Assembly: GCA_019054805.1 (NCBI GenBank)
Contig: JAHQIY010000003.1
Span: forward strand, 1,860,001-1,924,000
Reading direction: 5' to 3'
DNA: 64,000 bases
Source: Brachionus manjavacas
Lineage: Eukaryota; Rotifera; Eurotatoria; Ploima; Brachionidae
Shown here: piece after piece, positions 10,043 through 21,830 of the stretch
Layout: the number at the start of each line of letters is the position of its first letter
Position numbering within the stretch: position 1 is the first letter of the stretch
Notes under the pieces: generated by a model
Told to the model about the DNA's origin: nothing
The model's input: the letters and a program-made list of their open reading frames with translations, nothing else
Databases searched by the model: none
Made by a program: the position numbers and the translations under genes

Positions 10043-10096
10043 GTAGCAATCCGTCCAGCAGATCCCTGTGTTAGTGGGGTCTTGCTGGATAGCTTA
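10043..10096 (+). other. GC-rich stem-loop
   Basis: CCAGCAGATCCC and GGGGTCTTGCTGG form a stem of about 12 pairs around a short loop. It is an island of higher GC in a very AT-rich stretch. It resembles the hairpins at LINE 3' ends elsewhere in the window and may be such a tail. It could also be a structured RNA. No family was recognised. Confidence 0.4.
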
Positions 10097-10100
10097 AAAT

Positions 10101-12430
10101 GTTAGTTGTTTTTTAGTTTTAGTTTTAAGTTTAATTAGAGAAGAGAAGAAATCATTTTTTTATTTTTATTCCCTCTCTCTTTTATTTAATAGCGCAAGCT
10201 TTTAAATTACTAGTTTATCGTTTTCAATTGCGATTAATACCACTTTTTTAAAGAAAAAACTTGAGCAAAAAATAAATGCGATATGAAAAAGATTAAAATT
10301 TAAAATTATGAAAATTTTTACTATATCTTACCAATTCTTTCAGGAACTAATTTTTGCAAAAAATTACCAAAAATTGCAACAAATTTTGTAATAAAATAAT
10401 TCAAAAAATTTTTGTTTGAAAAATAAAAAAATTAAAAAATTTTTTTAAAAACCAAAAAAAAACAAACAAAAATAGCCAATTTTTGGCTGAAATCGAATTT
10501 ACCGTGTCTAACAGATATTGATGCAATTTTACGTATTCTTACATGAGATTTCGTAAGTAAGAAAGTAAATTTTAATTAAAATTACACAAATCTCTGAAAA
10601 AACCATATAAAATAAAAGCACTTTTTTATATTAAAGATTCTTCTATGTTCAATAACATTTGACTTTTCCCCTTTAAATTATGTCAAAACTTCTTTATAAT
10701 TTTTTTTTAAAAGATAAGACTACCTTTCAAAATCTTCTCCAAATTTTAAATCCATTTCATTTTTTTTAATTCTTTTTTTAAATCGAAAATAAACTTCTGT
10801 CAAAAATTTGATCGTGGCGTTTCCGACAGTAGTTTTTTGAAGAACACCATACACTCTCAAAAAGTTTTATTTCACAGCTATATTTTGTTAAAAATATTAT
10901 CTTCATATCATAAGAAAATGTCAAGTACTCAATGAAAGCCGGCTGCTTTTTGCCGATTTAATTAGAGCTTTGTGTTTTTTGACATAATTTTTTGAAAAAA
11001 AAAAACAAATTTAGACCATGAAAAAAATTACATTCAAATTGTTATAATTTTGCGATATTGTTTAAATTTCAATTTTTAACCAAAAATATCAAAAACTGAT
11101 TATTAAGAATATTTGAAAATTATTTCAATTTTCTTAATTTTTTGAAAATAAATAATTAATCAAAGTTTTAGTCTATTTTAGCTGCGAATCTTTCCTTTTT
11201 TATCTTTAAAAGAGCTATGAATAATTTTTTTTTTTAGAAAAAAAGATTCCTGGTAATAATTTCATTGAGGAATCCGAAAATATGATTAATGATTTTGTTA
11301 CTGTTTTAATTTAATCATAATGAATTAAAATAAACCAAAAAAGTGTGTTTGTCTTTATGAGTCTTATGAGTGAAAAATCTCCTACTCAAAAATTTTCTAA
11401 ATTACTTCTTTTTACATATTTTTGGTTCCTTAGCAATATATTTAAATTTCTAAGATCTGTAGCATTCGCTTCATTTCTTTGAATAAAATCTATGTTCCTT
11501 AAAATTATAAAACCATAATTTTTCAGTAGTTTAAATTAAAAAATATCAAAAATTTCATATATCACTAGACTATTTCATAATTTTTCTTTATTTTTTATAA
11601 TTTCTATTTCTAATTTATCTTTATTGCAATTTAAAATAAACTTATAAATTGAAATAGATCTAATAAATTTCTTCCTTCCTAAAAAATAAGTTATTGTTGC
11701 TTCTTGAAATAATTTTGTTAGATTGTAAATTTAAAAAATAAAATTTTTTTTTCAAATTCTCTAAGGTATGTTTTTTATAAAGATTCTCATAAATTTTATT
11801 TTTTTAAAATACTAAATGAAATTATTATGATTTTCGATTTTTAGACTCTGAGTAAGGCTTCTTTAAGCCGAAACCGGTCTGTTTATTAATAAAAATAAAA
11901 ATCTAAAATAAAAATTTTTATTAAACAAAAAATTTTTATTAAAATTATTATTTGTCTATTTTTCATAAAAAATTTAAACTTAAACAAATGATTCCTCCTT
12001 TTTTTATCTAATTGTTCAGTTATTTGCTTTTTAAAAGCCCTGAACCACAATACACTTGTAACATGAGCACAAGTTCCTTGCCGAAGACCCTTGATCCGAG
12101 TCAGCTTCTTACAGTTTTCAAAAATCTTCTTCTTAGATAAAATAGAAAAAGAAATTATAAAAAATCAAGTAAAATTGTCCGATATCCTTAATAAAAATTG
12201 CTTGCCAATTTACGCTTTAAACGAACCACTAAATTCTCCAACAGAAAAGAAATGTAGCCATGTTTAGCCAAATTAATTGACCCAAAAAATTAGAGGATTT
12301 TTTTTTCTATTTTAATTCTTTTTGTAGTTTTCGGAAATTTTCTTATAAAAGAAAAAATAAAAAATTATTAAATTTTGTATTTTATTGTTTTGTAAAATAA
12401 AAGTTGGAAAAAATCCTTCAAACTAATTGC
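10101..12430. other. AT-rich intergenic stretch, no gene recognised
   Basis: Mostly A/T runs. A mildly less AT-rich patch at 12040-12260 gives short coding-like pieces interrupted by stops, but no family could be named. A short inverted motif (GGCTTCTTTAAGCC) occurs near 11855. I see nothing else. Confidence 0.5.
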
Positions 12431-12478
12431 TGATTGTGCATTTTCCAATTTAAAGTTGGGCGCTCAAATCAAAGTTGT

Positions 12479-12616
12479 TTAGCAGCAGCCACCACCACCT
12501 CCACAACCATCGTCACAACCGCCACCACCACAGGCACCTCTTTTGGCTTTTTGAGCGGTTTGGCTCTCAATGTTCACTTGAGTTGTAGTTGGAGCTTGAG
12601 TTACTGGTTGATTCAT
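12479..12616 (-). CDS. Small Gly/Cys-rich protein, 45 aa
   Basis: From ATG 12616 the frame encodes a polar N-half rich in Thr and Gln, a basic AKR turn, and a C-terminal tail of glycines with six cysteines ending in a Cys-Cys pair. It stops at TAA 12481. No signal peptide is seen. A TATAAAT box (12687-12681) lies 65 bp upstream of the ATG, leaving room for a start site near 12655. The higher GC than the surroundings supports a real gene. Gly/Cys tails occur in metal-binding peptides and in short cysteine-rich tail proteins that associate with membranes. Which applies here is unknown. I chose this ATG and not an upstream TTG because of the TATA spacing. Confidence 0.6.
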   Translation of the reverse strand: MNQPVTQAPTTTQVNIESQTAQKAKRGACGGGGCDDGCGGGGGCC

Positions 12617-12680
12617 TTTGCTAATTTCGATTACTTTTGTTAAAACAAATTGTGATGGTATCAAAAATTTTAGCATGCTT

Positions 12681-12687
12681 ATTTATA
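12681..12687 (-). promoter_or_regulatory. TATA box of the Gly/Cys-rich gene
   Basis: TATAAAT on the minus strand, in a comparatively GC-containing context, at a normal distance (about 30 bp) from a plausible start site near 12655 and 65 bp from the ATG at 12616. Confidence 0.5.
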
Positions 12688-12689
12688 CA

Positions 12690-14480
12690 ATGCTTCTTCG
12701 TATAGTCTTGGGTAGAGTTTATAGCCTTAATGCATTTTAATTATAAAAAATAACAATATACGACAAATTTATCTAGTGATGCGTATCCTAGCTAAGATTC
12801 TTGTATTTTACAACTTGTTTTATCACTATTGTATACTACGAGAATTTTATCTATATCATTTAAAATATCATTATGTGAGGTATTTTAGCAATTTTAAATT
12901 TGAACACATTAAAATTTCTACTAAACCTATTTGCATTTTTGTTTTTTCATTATATGTTCATTGAATCAATTAAATTTCCATTTTCAGAGCATAAATGCTT
13001 TCTCTAAAATAAATTAAAAATTATTTGTTTTTATTTTTTTTAAAATTTACATTCTGGATGAAACTTTTCCATCTTAAGTCGGTATATTTTAAATTTATTA
13101 GAATTTATTTAAATAAAAATATTTTCAAATGGTCTTAAAGTCTTTGATAAAAAAAACAAAATAAATTGGCTGGACCGAGGTAGAAAATTTTTTTGATAAA
13201 TTCTATGATTTTTAAATTTTTTAATATTTTGAGTCCCAAAATTCATATTTTTTTCTATTATTTTATTTTTATGGATTATTTTTAAGTTGGTTTCAGAAAA
13301 GTGTCCCTAAAAAAATTTTCATTTATAAAAATTTAGAAATAAAGGACACTTAGTTGTTTAGACAGAAGAAAAAATTAATTCCAAAAAATTCCCGTATTTT
13401 CGAGTCTTTTTGAAAAAAATTTATGAGATAAAATGGTATCCGATAATTTCGAAATTTAAATAATTTCTTACTTGGTATAAATTATTTATATTTTTGGAAA
13501 CTTGAGTGAGTTAATTAACCCTAATCGTTGATGATATTGAAAAAAAAACAAAATTTTATTTAAAAATGAGTAAATTTTTTTTTCATTAGTAAAATGTTTC
13601 TTTTTTATTTTTAAAAATCTGGATGCCAAAAATTTTGGCATGATTCATTATCCTTCGTCATATTTTTGCCTGAATTTTCACAGCTAAAAAATCGGACCTC
13701 TTAGATAATCGAACAATTAGCCGCTTAGACTCACTGTTTTGGGTATTTTTTTTTGAAAAAAACGAATTCAATATTTATCCTTGTTTTAATTAAATTTATA
13801 AAAAAATACTAATGCTAACTCTTAATTTAATTAATTTAATTTTTATTTTTTTTATTTATTTGTTTTATCTGTGCCGAGCTAAGGATGCTTTTAAAATTTA
13901 CACACCTAATTTTTTTAAAAAACACCATTTTTTCGAGGAGAAAGATTTTTTAATAATGTTAAATATACCAAATGGTAGCAAAAATTATTTTTTTATCAGA
14001 AAAAGTTATGCATTTTAACATTTTATGTAAAGTTTCGGTTGATATTGAGCAAAAATGTGTTGCAAACCTCTTAAAAAGTGTCTGCAGACCCCTTCGAATT
14101 AAAAAAAAATCATGTTAAAAGTCAAAATCAGTAGTGTAATATAATTAAAAGTTTCAAGTTTTTTTTTCAAAAATTTCATTCAAATTATAAAATGATTAAT
14201 TTCAAATTTCATAAAACAAATTAATTTTCAAAAGCCTTTTTTTTATCTACATCAATTTTTATTTTATAAAAGTTGTCTATTTTAAAATTGTTTAGATGTT
14301 TGTCTAACGATACATTATTAAATTGCTTCATTAATTATTACCTTTTTGACTCTGGTTGTTGAAACCAGTAGTTTGGCGAGCACCAGTAGTTTTCTTAAAC
14401 ATGATTGTTCCTGAATAGTAATGAATTTTTATAAAAAACTACCTAATCTCAGTAGACTTTTCGCTATAACTACTTTCCTG
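12690..14480. other. AT-rich intergenic stretch with one LINE-tail hairpin copy
   Basis: Nothing coding can be supported. A copy of the dispersed hairpin tail lies at 13850-13892 (TATCTGTGCCGAGCTAAGG). Confidence 0.5.
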
Positions 14481-14499
14481 GACAGCTTGTAATACTGAC

Positions 14500-14890
14500 T
14501 GGTCTGATTTACTGAGCTAAAAAAATAAATATGTCTTTTAAAACCTTTACAAAGCTACGTATAATTGTCAATGCGTAAAAGCTGGTTCAGATAAATAAAT
14601 AACGACATATTATAAGGTTTGTCCTTGTGATTTGTGAATAGAAATCGCAATAGCAGGTCTTATAGGAAATTGAATACTTTTAAATTCAATTGGAAATCCA
14701 GAATCGCTTGGTATCCCAGGCGCTTATCGAAATTGTGGCATAAATGATTTTATCATATAAATTTTGAATAATTACTAGCCAGATCCCATAAACATAAACC
14801 GTCGTTAATGCGAAATATTTCGCATAAAAATAACTTTTTGTCCGATTTTAAGTCTTAATTTATTTGGTGGCAATCCTGATATATTACAGT
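14500..14890 (-). pseudogene. Helitron helicase, C-terminal motifs
   Basis: On the minus strand, from about 14890 down: LSGLPPNKLRLKIGQKVIFM-like text, then PSDSGFPIEFKSIQFPIRP and SIHKSQGQTL, then FTHQLYVAL-like text. These are the final Pif1-type helicase motifs of Helitron Rep-Hel proteins (LPPHxLxLK, IxKSQGQT, HGQLYVALSR). There are at least four stops. It fits in order and strand with the Rep-domain remnant at 16157-16930, so both are probably one decayed Helitron. Confidence 0.8.
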
Positions 14891-16150
14891 ACTGATTTGT
14901 TTCAGTGGTTTTACCAAAATTTACGCGAATTTACCAAAATTTTAGTAAATTTACGGGAATTCCGGTAATTTTACGTAAAATCGCAAAAGTGAAAAACAGT
15001 AAATTTACCAGAATTTAACGGATTTTCCGTAAAATTTCGTAAAAACCAAAAGGCCAAAAAAAATCAAAAATATCAAAATTTTTGCAATTTTTTCACTTTT
15101 TTTAGTTTTTTTTCAAAATTAATAAAAAAATTTAAAAGAAAAAAAATTGTATTTTTTACGCAAATTTTCGTAAATTTTTATTGATTTTAGTGAAAAATAG
15201 TAAAAAAAAGGCAAAAAAAGTTAAAAAAAAAGAAAAATTTAAATTTGAAAAAAAAAATTAAATTTACTCCCTTTTCTGAGGTCAAAAGAAAATTTTAAAA
15301 TATTTTTTTTGCCTATTCAGAAATTTAACTTGTCTTTAAATAATTGTTTTATACAAAAAACTTGATTTGCACAAAATTTTTGTGTCAATTTATTAAAAAA
15401 AAGTATTTTAAAATTTTTTTTATTTAAAGTAAAAGTTGCAATAAAATTGACTCAAATTTAAATATCCATAAAAAAACTACACTTAAAAAAATAAATGAAT
15501 TTTTTCTTAAATAAAGAAAATTGAGGAACTTGTTATTAAAGTTAATGTACACATAATTTTTACTCAATCGCTTTTTGTAATTTTGAAATTTTTGTAAAGA
15601 ACATCTATGATAATTTAATTTTTATTTTCAAGAAATTTAAAATGAAAATTATGCTTTAATTCTGGATCTATTCAAACAGAAAATGCTCAAAAAGAATTAG
15701 TATTTTAATTAAGTTGATTATAATTGAACTTTATATTTTTTCAAAAATTTTACCTAAAAAAAGTGGAGGCTGGATAGCCGGACTAATTTATTCTAGAGTG
15801 GTTTAAAAATCCAAAATTAAAATTCAAAGTACGAAAATTTTATTTTTTTGTCAAAGTGCAGATTTTTTCATTATTGCTTTAAAGTCACATTCAAAGACTA
15901 AAATTTTAAATCAAAAACCCAAGACTTAAAAAAAACAATAAGAATGTAAAGTCCAGGTCTGGATTTTTAAAATTTTTTTATTCTTTTCCAGAACTTTTTA
16001 TCTCTAATTTAATCATATAATTAAGATAAAATGCATTCATAACATTTATATCTATAAATGCATTTATATATAAATTTCAAGATTGTCTATAAATATCTTG
16101 AAATCGAAATAACGTCGATTTCAAGATATTTTGCAGCCGAAATTGAGTTA
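14891..16150. other. AT-rich stretch with TTTACGTAAA-type repeat arrays
   Basis: 14900-15200 holds many copies of TTTACC, TTTACG and GTAAA in both orientations, related to the arrays at 30818-30880, 32455-32522 and 51062-51310. The middle of the Helitron (early helicase motifs) is not recognisable. The rest is A/T runs. Confidence 0.5.
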
Positions 16151-16156
16151 GTTTTC

Positions 16157-16934
16157 TTAAACATTAAAATTAATTTTTTTTAGATAAGGGTTAAATGTTA
16201 CGACCCATTGATTTTCTCCATTTGCGGGAGAACGCTTATTAACTGGAAAAGTATCAGAAGTTTTTTGAACATAAACCGTCAACCTTGCAAAGTGCTTTAG
16301 ATTAAATTTTTCCCATTTCTGGTGCATCATACAGTCGTTAATACTTTTGTATATTTGAGGAAAAATGCTTTTATTTAAGATTTCAGCTGAAACTATTCCA
16401 TTTATTTGAGAAATTTCTTTTGGTTTGTCATCATTTCTCAAAATGAGAAAAATATGGGCATTTGGTAGACCTCTCTTCTGGAACTCAACAACAAAAACAT
16501 ATCCAATTACACTTCCTAGAACATGATTTCGTAGTAAATCATCATAAAATGACCTGAGCTTAATCCGAATGATAGACCTGATCTTTTTTAACAATAAGAT
16601 CAGGTCTATCATTTGGATCTTGAAATTCTGTAAGCTCCTTAGTTTTTTAATTTGGGTTACATATCATTTTAACGAAAAATCTGATTTACCTAAAGCTCGA
16701 ACAACTGACATAGCATCTTGGTATTTTTGTTGCATATTTCGAGGACCGCCACTGAATGACGAAGGTAGAACAATTCTTTTAACAACATATGCACTCTGAT
16801 TATTGTCGTCTCTTTTATTTGAATCAAAAGTTCATTTATAAAACTCAGCTCTTAAGTTTTTTTGACTAAAAAGATAGTATTTAAGTCTAGATGTCTCAAT
16901 TTTGGCAGATTGCTCTTCTATATAATGGTGGAAC
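16157..16934 (-). pseudogene. Helitron Rep (helitron-like N domain) remnant
   Basis: Minus strand from 16934: RLKYYLFSQKNLRAEFY-like text, then VLPSSFSGGPRNMQQKYQDA (the conserved LPSSFTGSPRYMxQxYQDAM block), then after a stop SVIGYVFVVEFQKRGLPNAH with IFLIL, and finally WVVTFNPYLK. The two-histidine nickase motif is not visible in full. Only the single-His form PNAHIFLIL remains. One stop (near 16670) and a frameshift break the frame. Its 5' side is interrupted by the hAT derivative at 16935. Confidence 0.85.
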
Positions 16935-17802
16935 CATACAATTAGACTCGAAAAAAACTCGTACTTGCCTAACTCGGAAAATTCGAGTATTTACTCGAGT
17001 TAAAAATTATGAATTTCACTATTCAAAATTTTTTTTGTTATATTTTTTAATAATTTTTATTATAGTTTATTAGTAAATCAAAATTTAAAATCAAATCTAT
17101 TTGAAAATATCTAATTTTAATAATTTTTTTTATTTCGCTTTGTTTTCCAATAAATCAACATTAACACGAATCAAAATTTTTTCAATCAAAGTTTCAGGAT
17201 TCATGTTCATTGAACGCTTGTCGCAAACTAAGCCACATATACTAAAGAACCTTTCTATGAAAGCCGTCGACGCTGGAATCGAGAAAAGAATTGAAGCAAC
17301 TTGTCTTAGTCTTGGAAATCTTTCAACATACTCACTCCAAAACGTCTTAGTACACTTTCCAGTAACAGTTTGGTCTTCAATAAAATTTAAAAAATCGATT
17401 CTTTCTTTTTTAATCTCTTGTTGCAAACTAAATCTCGCAACTTCTTCATGAGACTCATATTTTTTTGACTTTGTTAGCAAAGCCATTAATGATCTGTTTT
17501 CGTTTCTGGCAGATGATGTAGAAACTTTGATTGAAAAAATTTTGATTCGTGTTAATGTTGATTTATTGGAAAACAAAGCGAAATAAAAAAAATTATTAAA
17601 ATTAGATATTTTCAAATAGATTTGATTTTAAATTTTGATTTACTAATAAACCATAATAAAAATTATTAAAAAATATAACAAAAAAAATTTTGAATAGTGA
17701 AATTCATAATTTTTAACTCGAGTTTGCCGAGTACGGGTACGAGTATAAGCTCGAATTTTCCGATTTAGGCGAGTACGAGTTTTTTTCGAGTCTAATTGTA
17801 TG
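16935..17802 (-). mobile_element. Fold-back hAT derivative, 868 bp, with about 260-280 bp inverted ends
   Basis: Left end 16935-17195 and right end 17521-17802 are inverted copies. Outermost bases are CATACAATTAGACTCG and its complement, and inner bases run to CAATCAAAGTTTC. The extra length on the right (about 21 bp) lies in an ACTCGAGT-rich part near the tip. Between them lies the hAT dimerisation domain of a transposase on the minus strand. The right arm contains a second copy of the last about 20 codons of that gene, so the 3' half of a hAT was duplicated in inverted orientation. Confidence 0.85.
17130..17615 (-). pseudogene. hAT transposase C-terminal dimerisation domain
   Basis: The real part is about 17130-17520. 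It has WSEYVERFPRLRQVASILFS, then IPASTAFIERFFSICG, then a conserved ETLIEKILIRVN end: the hAT C-terminal dimerisation region (W...FP.L...A...L.IPAS.A..ER.FS). The first 33 or so codons of the open frame (17615-17520) are not transposase. They are the antisense of the duplicated 3' end in the right inverted arm. The catalytic core is missing. Confidence 0.82.
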
Positions 17803-17810
17803 GGTGGAAC

Positions 17811-18165
17811 AAACGGCCATATAATGAAAAAAATGAATCTATAATTTATAAATTAAGTAACAAACTTCAATAATCATATGTGGTTAATGTTGTTAAGATT
17901 TACCTATAGAGTCTTGAAATTGATATGAATAATATTGTATAAACTTGAATTTTCCTAGTGTTACACTTGGTTTTTATACCCGAATACCTAAATTTAAATA
18001 AAAATAAGTTTTTTTTGTCTCTTCTTCGATATATCCAAAGCTTTGGACCTATTCTGGACACGAAGGTTTCGGATCAAAACAATAAGGTTTTTTAAATAAC
18101 TTTATTGGGACACGAGGTCCAAATCCAAAACCAAAAACAATTAAATTATATAAACAAAACTAATA
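17811..18165. other. Intergenic; Helitron 5' trace, then AT-rich
   Basis: The first about 30 bases continue the Helitron reading frame seen left of the hAT insertion. The remainder shows no gene. An (AAACT)n microsatellite begins near 18165. Confidence 0.45.
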
Positions 18166-18189
18166 AACTAAAAACTAAACTAAACTAAA

Positions 18190-19113
18190 CTAATGATAAC
18201 TTGAAATAAACTGACAAAACATGTGTATAATAAACAAAAACAACAATTTGAGCAAAACTGGCTTCCTTTTTTCTTGGACGTCTACAGAACAAATGAATTC
18301 AACCTGAGAGTTGAAACAAAGACTTAGGTAAAATTTTATTCCATGAAAGATTGGGGAGGGAGTGTAGGGTATTTGCTTTCCAAAAAGTTTTCGACTAAGC
18401 TTATTGTTTTTTAAAGCATTCCCAGAGTAAATAATGAAACTAAATTTTCCTAGAGACATCTTTAGCCTTCATTTTTGTAGCGACAGCTGCAGTTTTTTAA
18501 GATAGTTATAAATGTTAGCAATATTTTTTGAAGAGCTAGGTCACCAGGTAAACGGCAAATAGCAATGAATATGACTGGTTTTTTTGGTCCTGTAGAGGAC
18601 TAATAATTGCACCCTGTTGAACCCCTGTATCTATGGACCCTAAATTCGAAACAAAGTTATTTATTTTCACAAAAAAAATTCGATTTTTTAAAAAGTTAAC
18701 AACCCACTCCAGAATGTAAAGAGGGGCCCCATTTTTGGTGAATTTGTAGATTAAACCACTGTGTCAAACCTTTTCAAAAGCCTGAAAGATGTGAAATAAG
18801 AAGGAACATACTTTTTTCTTTATTACTAAAGTCTTAGAGATCTTTTGAGTTAAAAATACCAAATTGTCGGAAGTACGCCCGTGCTGTCTAAAACCATTCT
18901 GTTCCTTGCAGTTAGTTATCTTGGCTTCAAGGAAACTGTAAAGCCTGCTTGTAATAATTCTTTTAAGAACTTTTCCATGACAGCTTTTTACATTAATTGG
19001 CCGACATTCAGATGGGTCAGAACTGACTTTCTTTTTGGGTATTATTGTTATTTAAGAGATTTCTGGGATTTCGGAAACAGTTTGACAGAGGTTGAAAAAT
19101 CTTGCTAGACCCA
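18190..19113 (-). pseudogene. Jockey/CR1-like LINE reverse transcriptase remnant
   Basis: Minus-strand pieces align by eye with the LINE at 35190-39900. 18459-18190 carries KFSFIIYSGNA...IPYTPSPIFHGI, matching [10 protein letters not shown]...[12 protein letters not shown] there. 18570-19000 carries GSTGC (PQGSVLGP position) and NGFRQHGRTSDNLVF-like text. Many stops are present. The copy is cut at 19113 by the long-TIR element. Confidence 0.68.
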
Positions 19114-19599
19114 GGAATGTTATTGCATAAATGGATTCCAAAACAAAAATTTGAGCCAAATTTATACCAATTTAAAATTTAAATTTTGTTTCTTTTAATT
19201 TTATTTCCATAGACTCGTAGGTTTGGATTATTTCCCTTTATGCATTTAGAGAAGATCTCTGAAAAAAGCTTTCAACTGATACTTTCATAATAGCTACTTG
19301 CACATCAACTTTTATGACACTTGCTATTTTGACATAGAGCCTAATAGAATTTTATGTTTATTCCTTTTTTTCATGTTTACCTAATTTTTTCTTTGTTCAT
19401 TAAATTATTTTACTGTTCAATTAATTTCAATTACCTGATTTTAGCTTCAGAAATTAAAATTTATTAGACTTATTTGGTGTCATAACTAAGGAATAAGATT
19501 TTTAATTGTTAAGCAAATTTTGAAATTATTATTAGACTATTAAAAAAGGGGAAAAAAATTGAAAAATTGTATTCGAAAAATGATAGTAAAAGAAAAAAT

Positions 19600-20240
19600 T
19601 AAAGAAAGTGAAGCTAATAGAATTTTTAATAAGCTAAGTGACTTTGGCGTAGTTGAGAGTGTTAGATTTTGTGAAGTATCTTAATGCAGTAATTTGGCGA
19701 AGAAACGGAACTTGAAATCAGAAAAAGAAACAAGGATGCTAAAAACGATTTACTTCCTTGGTGGTGTTCATCCTATACCACTTATAAATCAGTTTATAAT
19801 GATTTTTTCTCACTATTCAGAAAGCCTATTTTGGACAAATTTTGGACAGCTCAACTAACTATTACTAAAACAATGTCAGTTATTGAGCTCCAGTTAGATC
19901 ATAAACTAAGTAATAGAATGCTAGAAACTTTATTTCAAAGGCTCAGAGAAATGTGAGCTTTAAGTTTAGATAAAAAGGAACTAAGTTTTAGGAGGAGAAG
20001 GTAAAATAGTAGAGATAGATGAATAGTTATATGCAAAAGTTAAGCAATGGAAAATCAAAGATCTTTCTAGGCCAAGGTATGGGTTTTTGATTTAGTTGAT
20101 CGTTTTGACCCTAAAGCAAATAATGTAGGAAAATTTTTTAATAATAGATTAAATAATGATCGAATCGCAAGTTATGAGTTGATTATTAGAGAAATTGCTA
20201 AATTTTACAAGCCGGTCACATTTAAAAAATACTGAAAAAA
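19600..20240 (+). pseudogene. Merlin-like transposase remnant
   Basis: Three frames carry coding-like pieces: KESEANRIFNKLSDFGVVES (19606-19665), KNDLLPWWCSSYTTYKSVYN with FRKPILDKFWTAQLTITK (19735-19875), and GEGKIVEIDE followed in another frame by KVWVFDLVDRFDPKANNVGK (20000-20130). Stops and frameshifts are frequent. The catalytic DDE set cannot be completed from what remains. Confidence 0.5.
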
Positions 20241-20266
20241 TTTGATAAATTTATCATTTATTAGTA

Positions 20267-21511
20267 AGGTGCCCCAAGTCATAAACACTAGTTTTGGATT
20301 TAAAATTTTTAGCAAAAATTTGAAATCATATGTAATTTTGTGCGTAGAACTCGAATCTGAAATCATTTTATTCATATGTCATCTTATTTTTGCTGAATTG
20401 CATGAAATAAAAATACAAATTTAGTGCATAAGTTTGAACTGATTTTTTCGAAAAATTAAACTGACTTGGAAACTTAATTTTTTTCTTCAGATAGTAGAGG
20501 AAATGTACTTTCTAATCTTGTGTATTTTTTTTCACCCATTCAATAAAAATCCCTAACAATTTAAACGCAAAGTTTTGAAAAAATTCGATGATTTAGCATT
20601 TTTGGCGTTTTATTTCTCCTGTAAAATTATTTCAAAATAGATAATTTTTTTTTTATTTAAGAGAACTAAGTCTCCTCTATAGAAATAGATGGGGGTTTGT
20701 TGATATCTTGTCTTAAAAGCATTCTATTTAGATTTAAAATCAGTAAAATATTAAAAAAAAATGATTAAGATTTCAACAAGTTCTTAGACTTAATTTTAGA
20801 GGCCATAAATTAATATAAAAATATAGATTTGAATATTAAGCTATGGAATAGATTCTGGAGAGCTTTGGAAATGTATCAAAGTGGTGCAAGCTATCAAAAT
20901 GTCTTAGAAAAGCTATTTGGAGCAAAATCGAGTAGTAAAGTTATTTCTCATAAAAAAAGCAAAGATTTTAATACATTAATATATTCAGAACAATAAATTT
21001 CCTAAATGAATCTATCTAAAAGCTTTATATTTATTACATAGGTATCTTTAAATGCTTGTATTTTACTAAATAGACAATATTATCCAAAAAGCCCACCTAT
21101 TCCTATTTCTTAATAAATTAGCTTTAATTTAAGCCCAAAATCATCCTACTTGAAAAAAGTCTTATATACGAAATAAAATTTAAAGGCATATTTAGAAAAA
21201 AAAACATTTTTTTCTAAAAATCGCCAAAAAAAAAGAGAAAATAAACTAATGGATGATAAAAAACGACTAATCCGAGTAAATTTAGAGTAAATTTTCATAA
21301 AAAAAAAAAAAAAAAGTAGATTTCTATATGCTTCACATTTTATGAAACAAAACGTTTTTTTGAACCCCCCCCCTGAAACTCGGGTATAAGATAAAGAACC
21401 CAACTTTTTCACTAATAAAATCGAATTCTGCGTCATAATTAACCTAAAAAAAGTTTTTGGGGTGAATTTTTGATAATCCTAGCTAACTAGTGTTTATGAC
21501 TTGGGGCACCT
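20267..21511. mobile_element. Tc1/mariner-type MITE, 1,245 bp, nested in the long-TIR element
   Basis: TIRs of 27 bp begin AGGTGCCCCAAGTCATAAAC at 20267, with the complement ending at 21511. A TA dinucleotide flanks both sides (20265-20266 and 21512-21513), as expected for Tc1/mariner insertion. The interior is AT-rich with no intact transposase. One fragment near 20850-20930 reads WRALEMYQSGASYQNVLEKL, which resembles a helix-turn-helix but is too short to assign. Confidence 0.82.
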
Positions 21512-21540
21512 TATCAATGATTTCGAGAAATTAATAGCTA

Positions 21541-21830
21541 GTGAAGCCGTTGGTCAGTAATGATGAATCAGATGATGGTCTATCTGAGGCTGAGATGAAT
21601 ATTAGCTTTGCTCAATCTACTAATGAAGACACTGATGTGCTTGGGTCATTAGGGAATGATGATAATGATCTGAGAGATTTTGAAGATGAAGATCAAATTC
21701 AACAGCAAGATTACGAAAAAGAAGAAAAAGATGATAAAAGCCTAGAACATTCTCGTACTGGTACAGACTCAAGCATCAAAAAAAATACCAGTAGAATAAC
21801 AATCATAAATACTAATTGGTATCCAATCTT
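21541..21830 (+). pseudogene. Acidic coding-like segment inside the long-TIR element
   Basis: An open stretch of about 95 codons rich in Asp, Glu, Ser and Asn, with no domain seen. It sits directly after the nested MITE and before the right inverted end, so it is probably part of the element's own protein. It reads into the inverted repeat, where coding character is lost. Confidence 0.45.

Larger units (their letters stand above)
16927..17810. other. 8 bp target duplication around the fold-back hAT element
   Basis: GGTGGAAC at 16927-16934 and at 17803-17810 directly abut inverted termini beginning CATACAATTAGACTCG. Eight base pairs is the normal duplication length for hAT elements. Confidence 0.88.

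Noticed and set aside
12434..12643. Plus-strand 69-residue Thr-rich frame
   Set aside because: It is the antisense of the Gly/Cys-rich gene, which has the TATA box and start on the minus strand.
17101..17451. 116-residue plus-strand frame and the first 33 residues of the minus-strand frame
   Set aside because: Both come from the inverted arms of the fold-back hAT. Only the 17130-17520 minus-strand part is real transposase.
21146..21436. 96-residue minus-strand frame with Phe and Ser runs
   Set aside because: Translation of A-runs inside the TA-flanked MITE, with no homology or composition signal.
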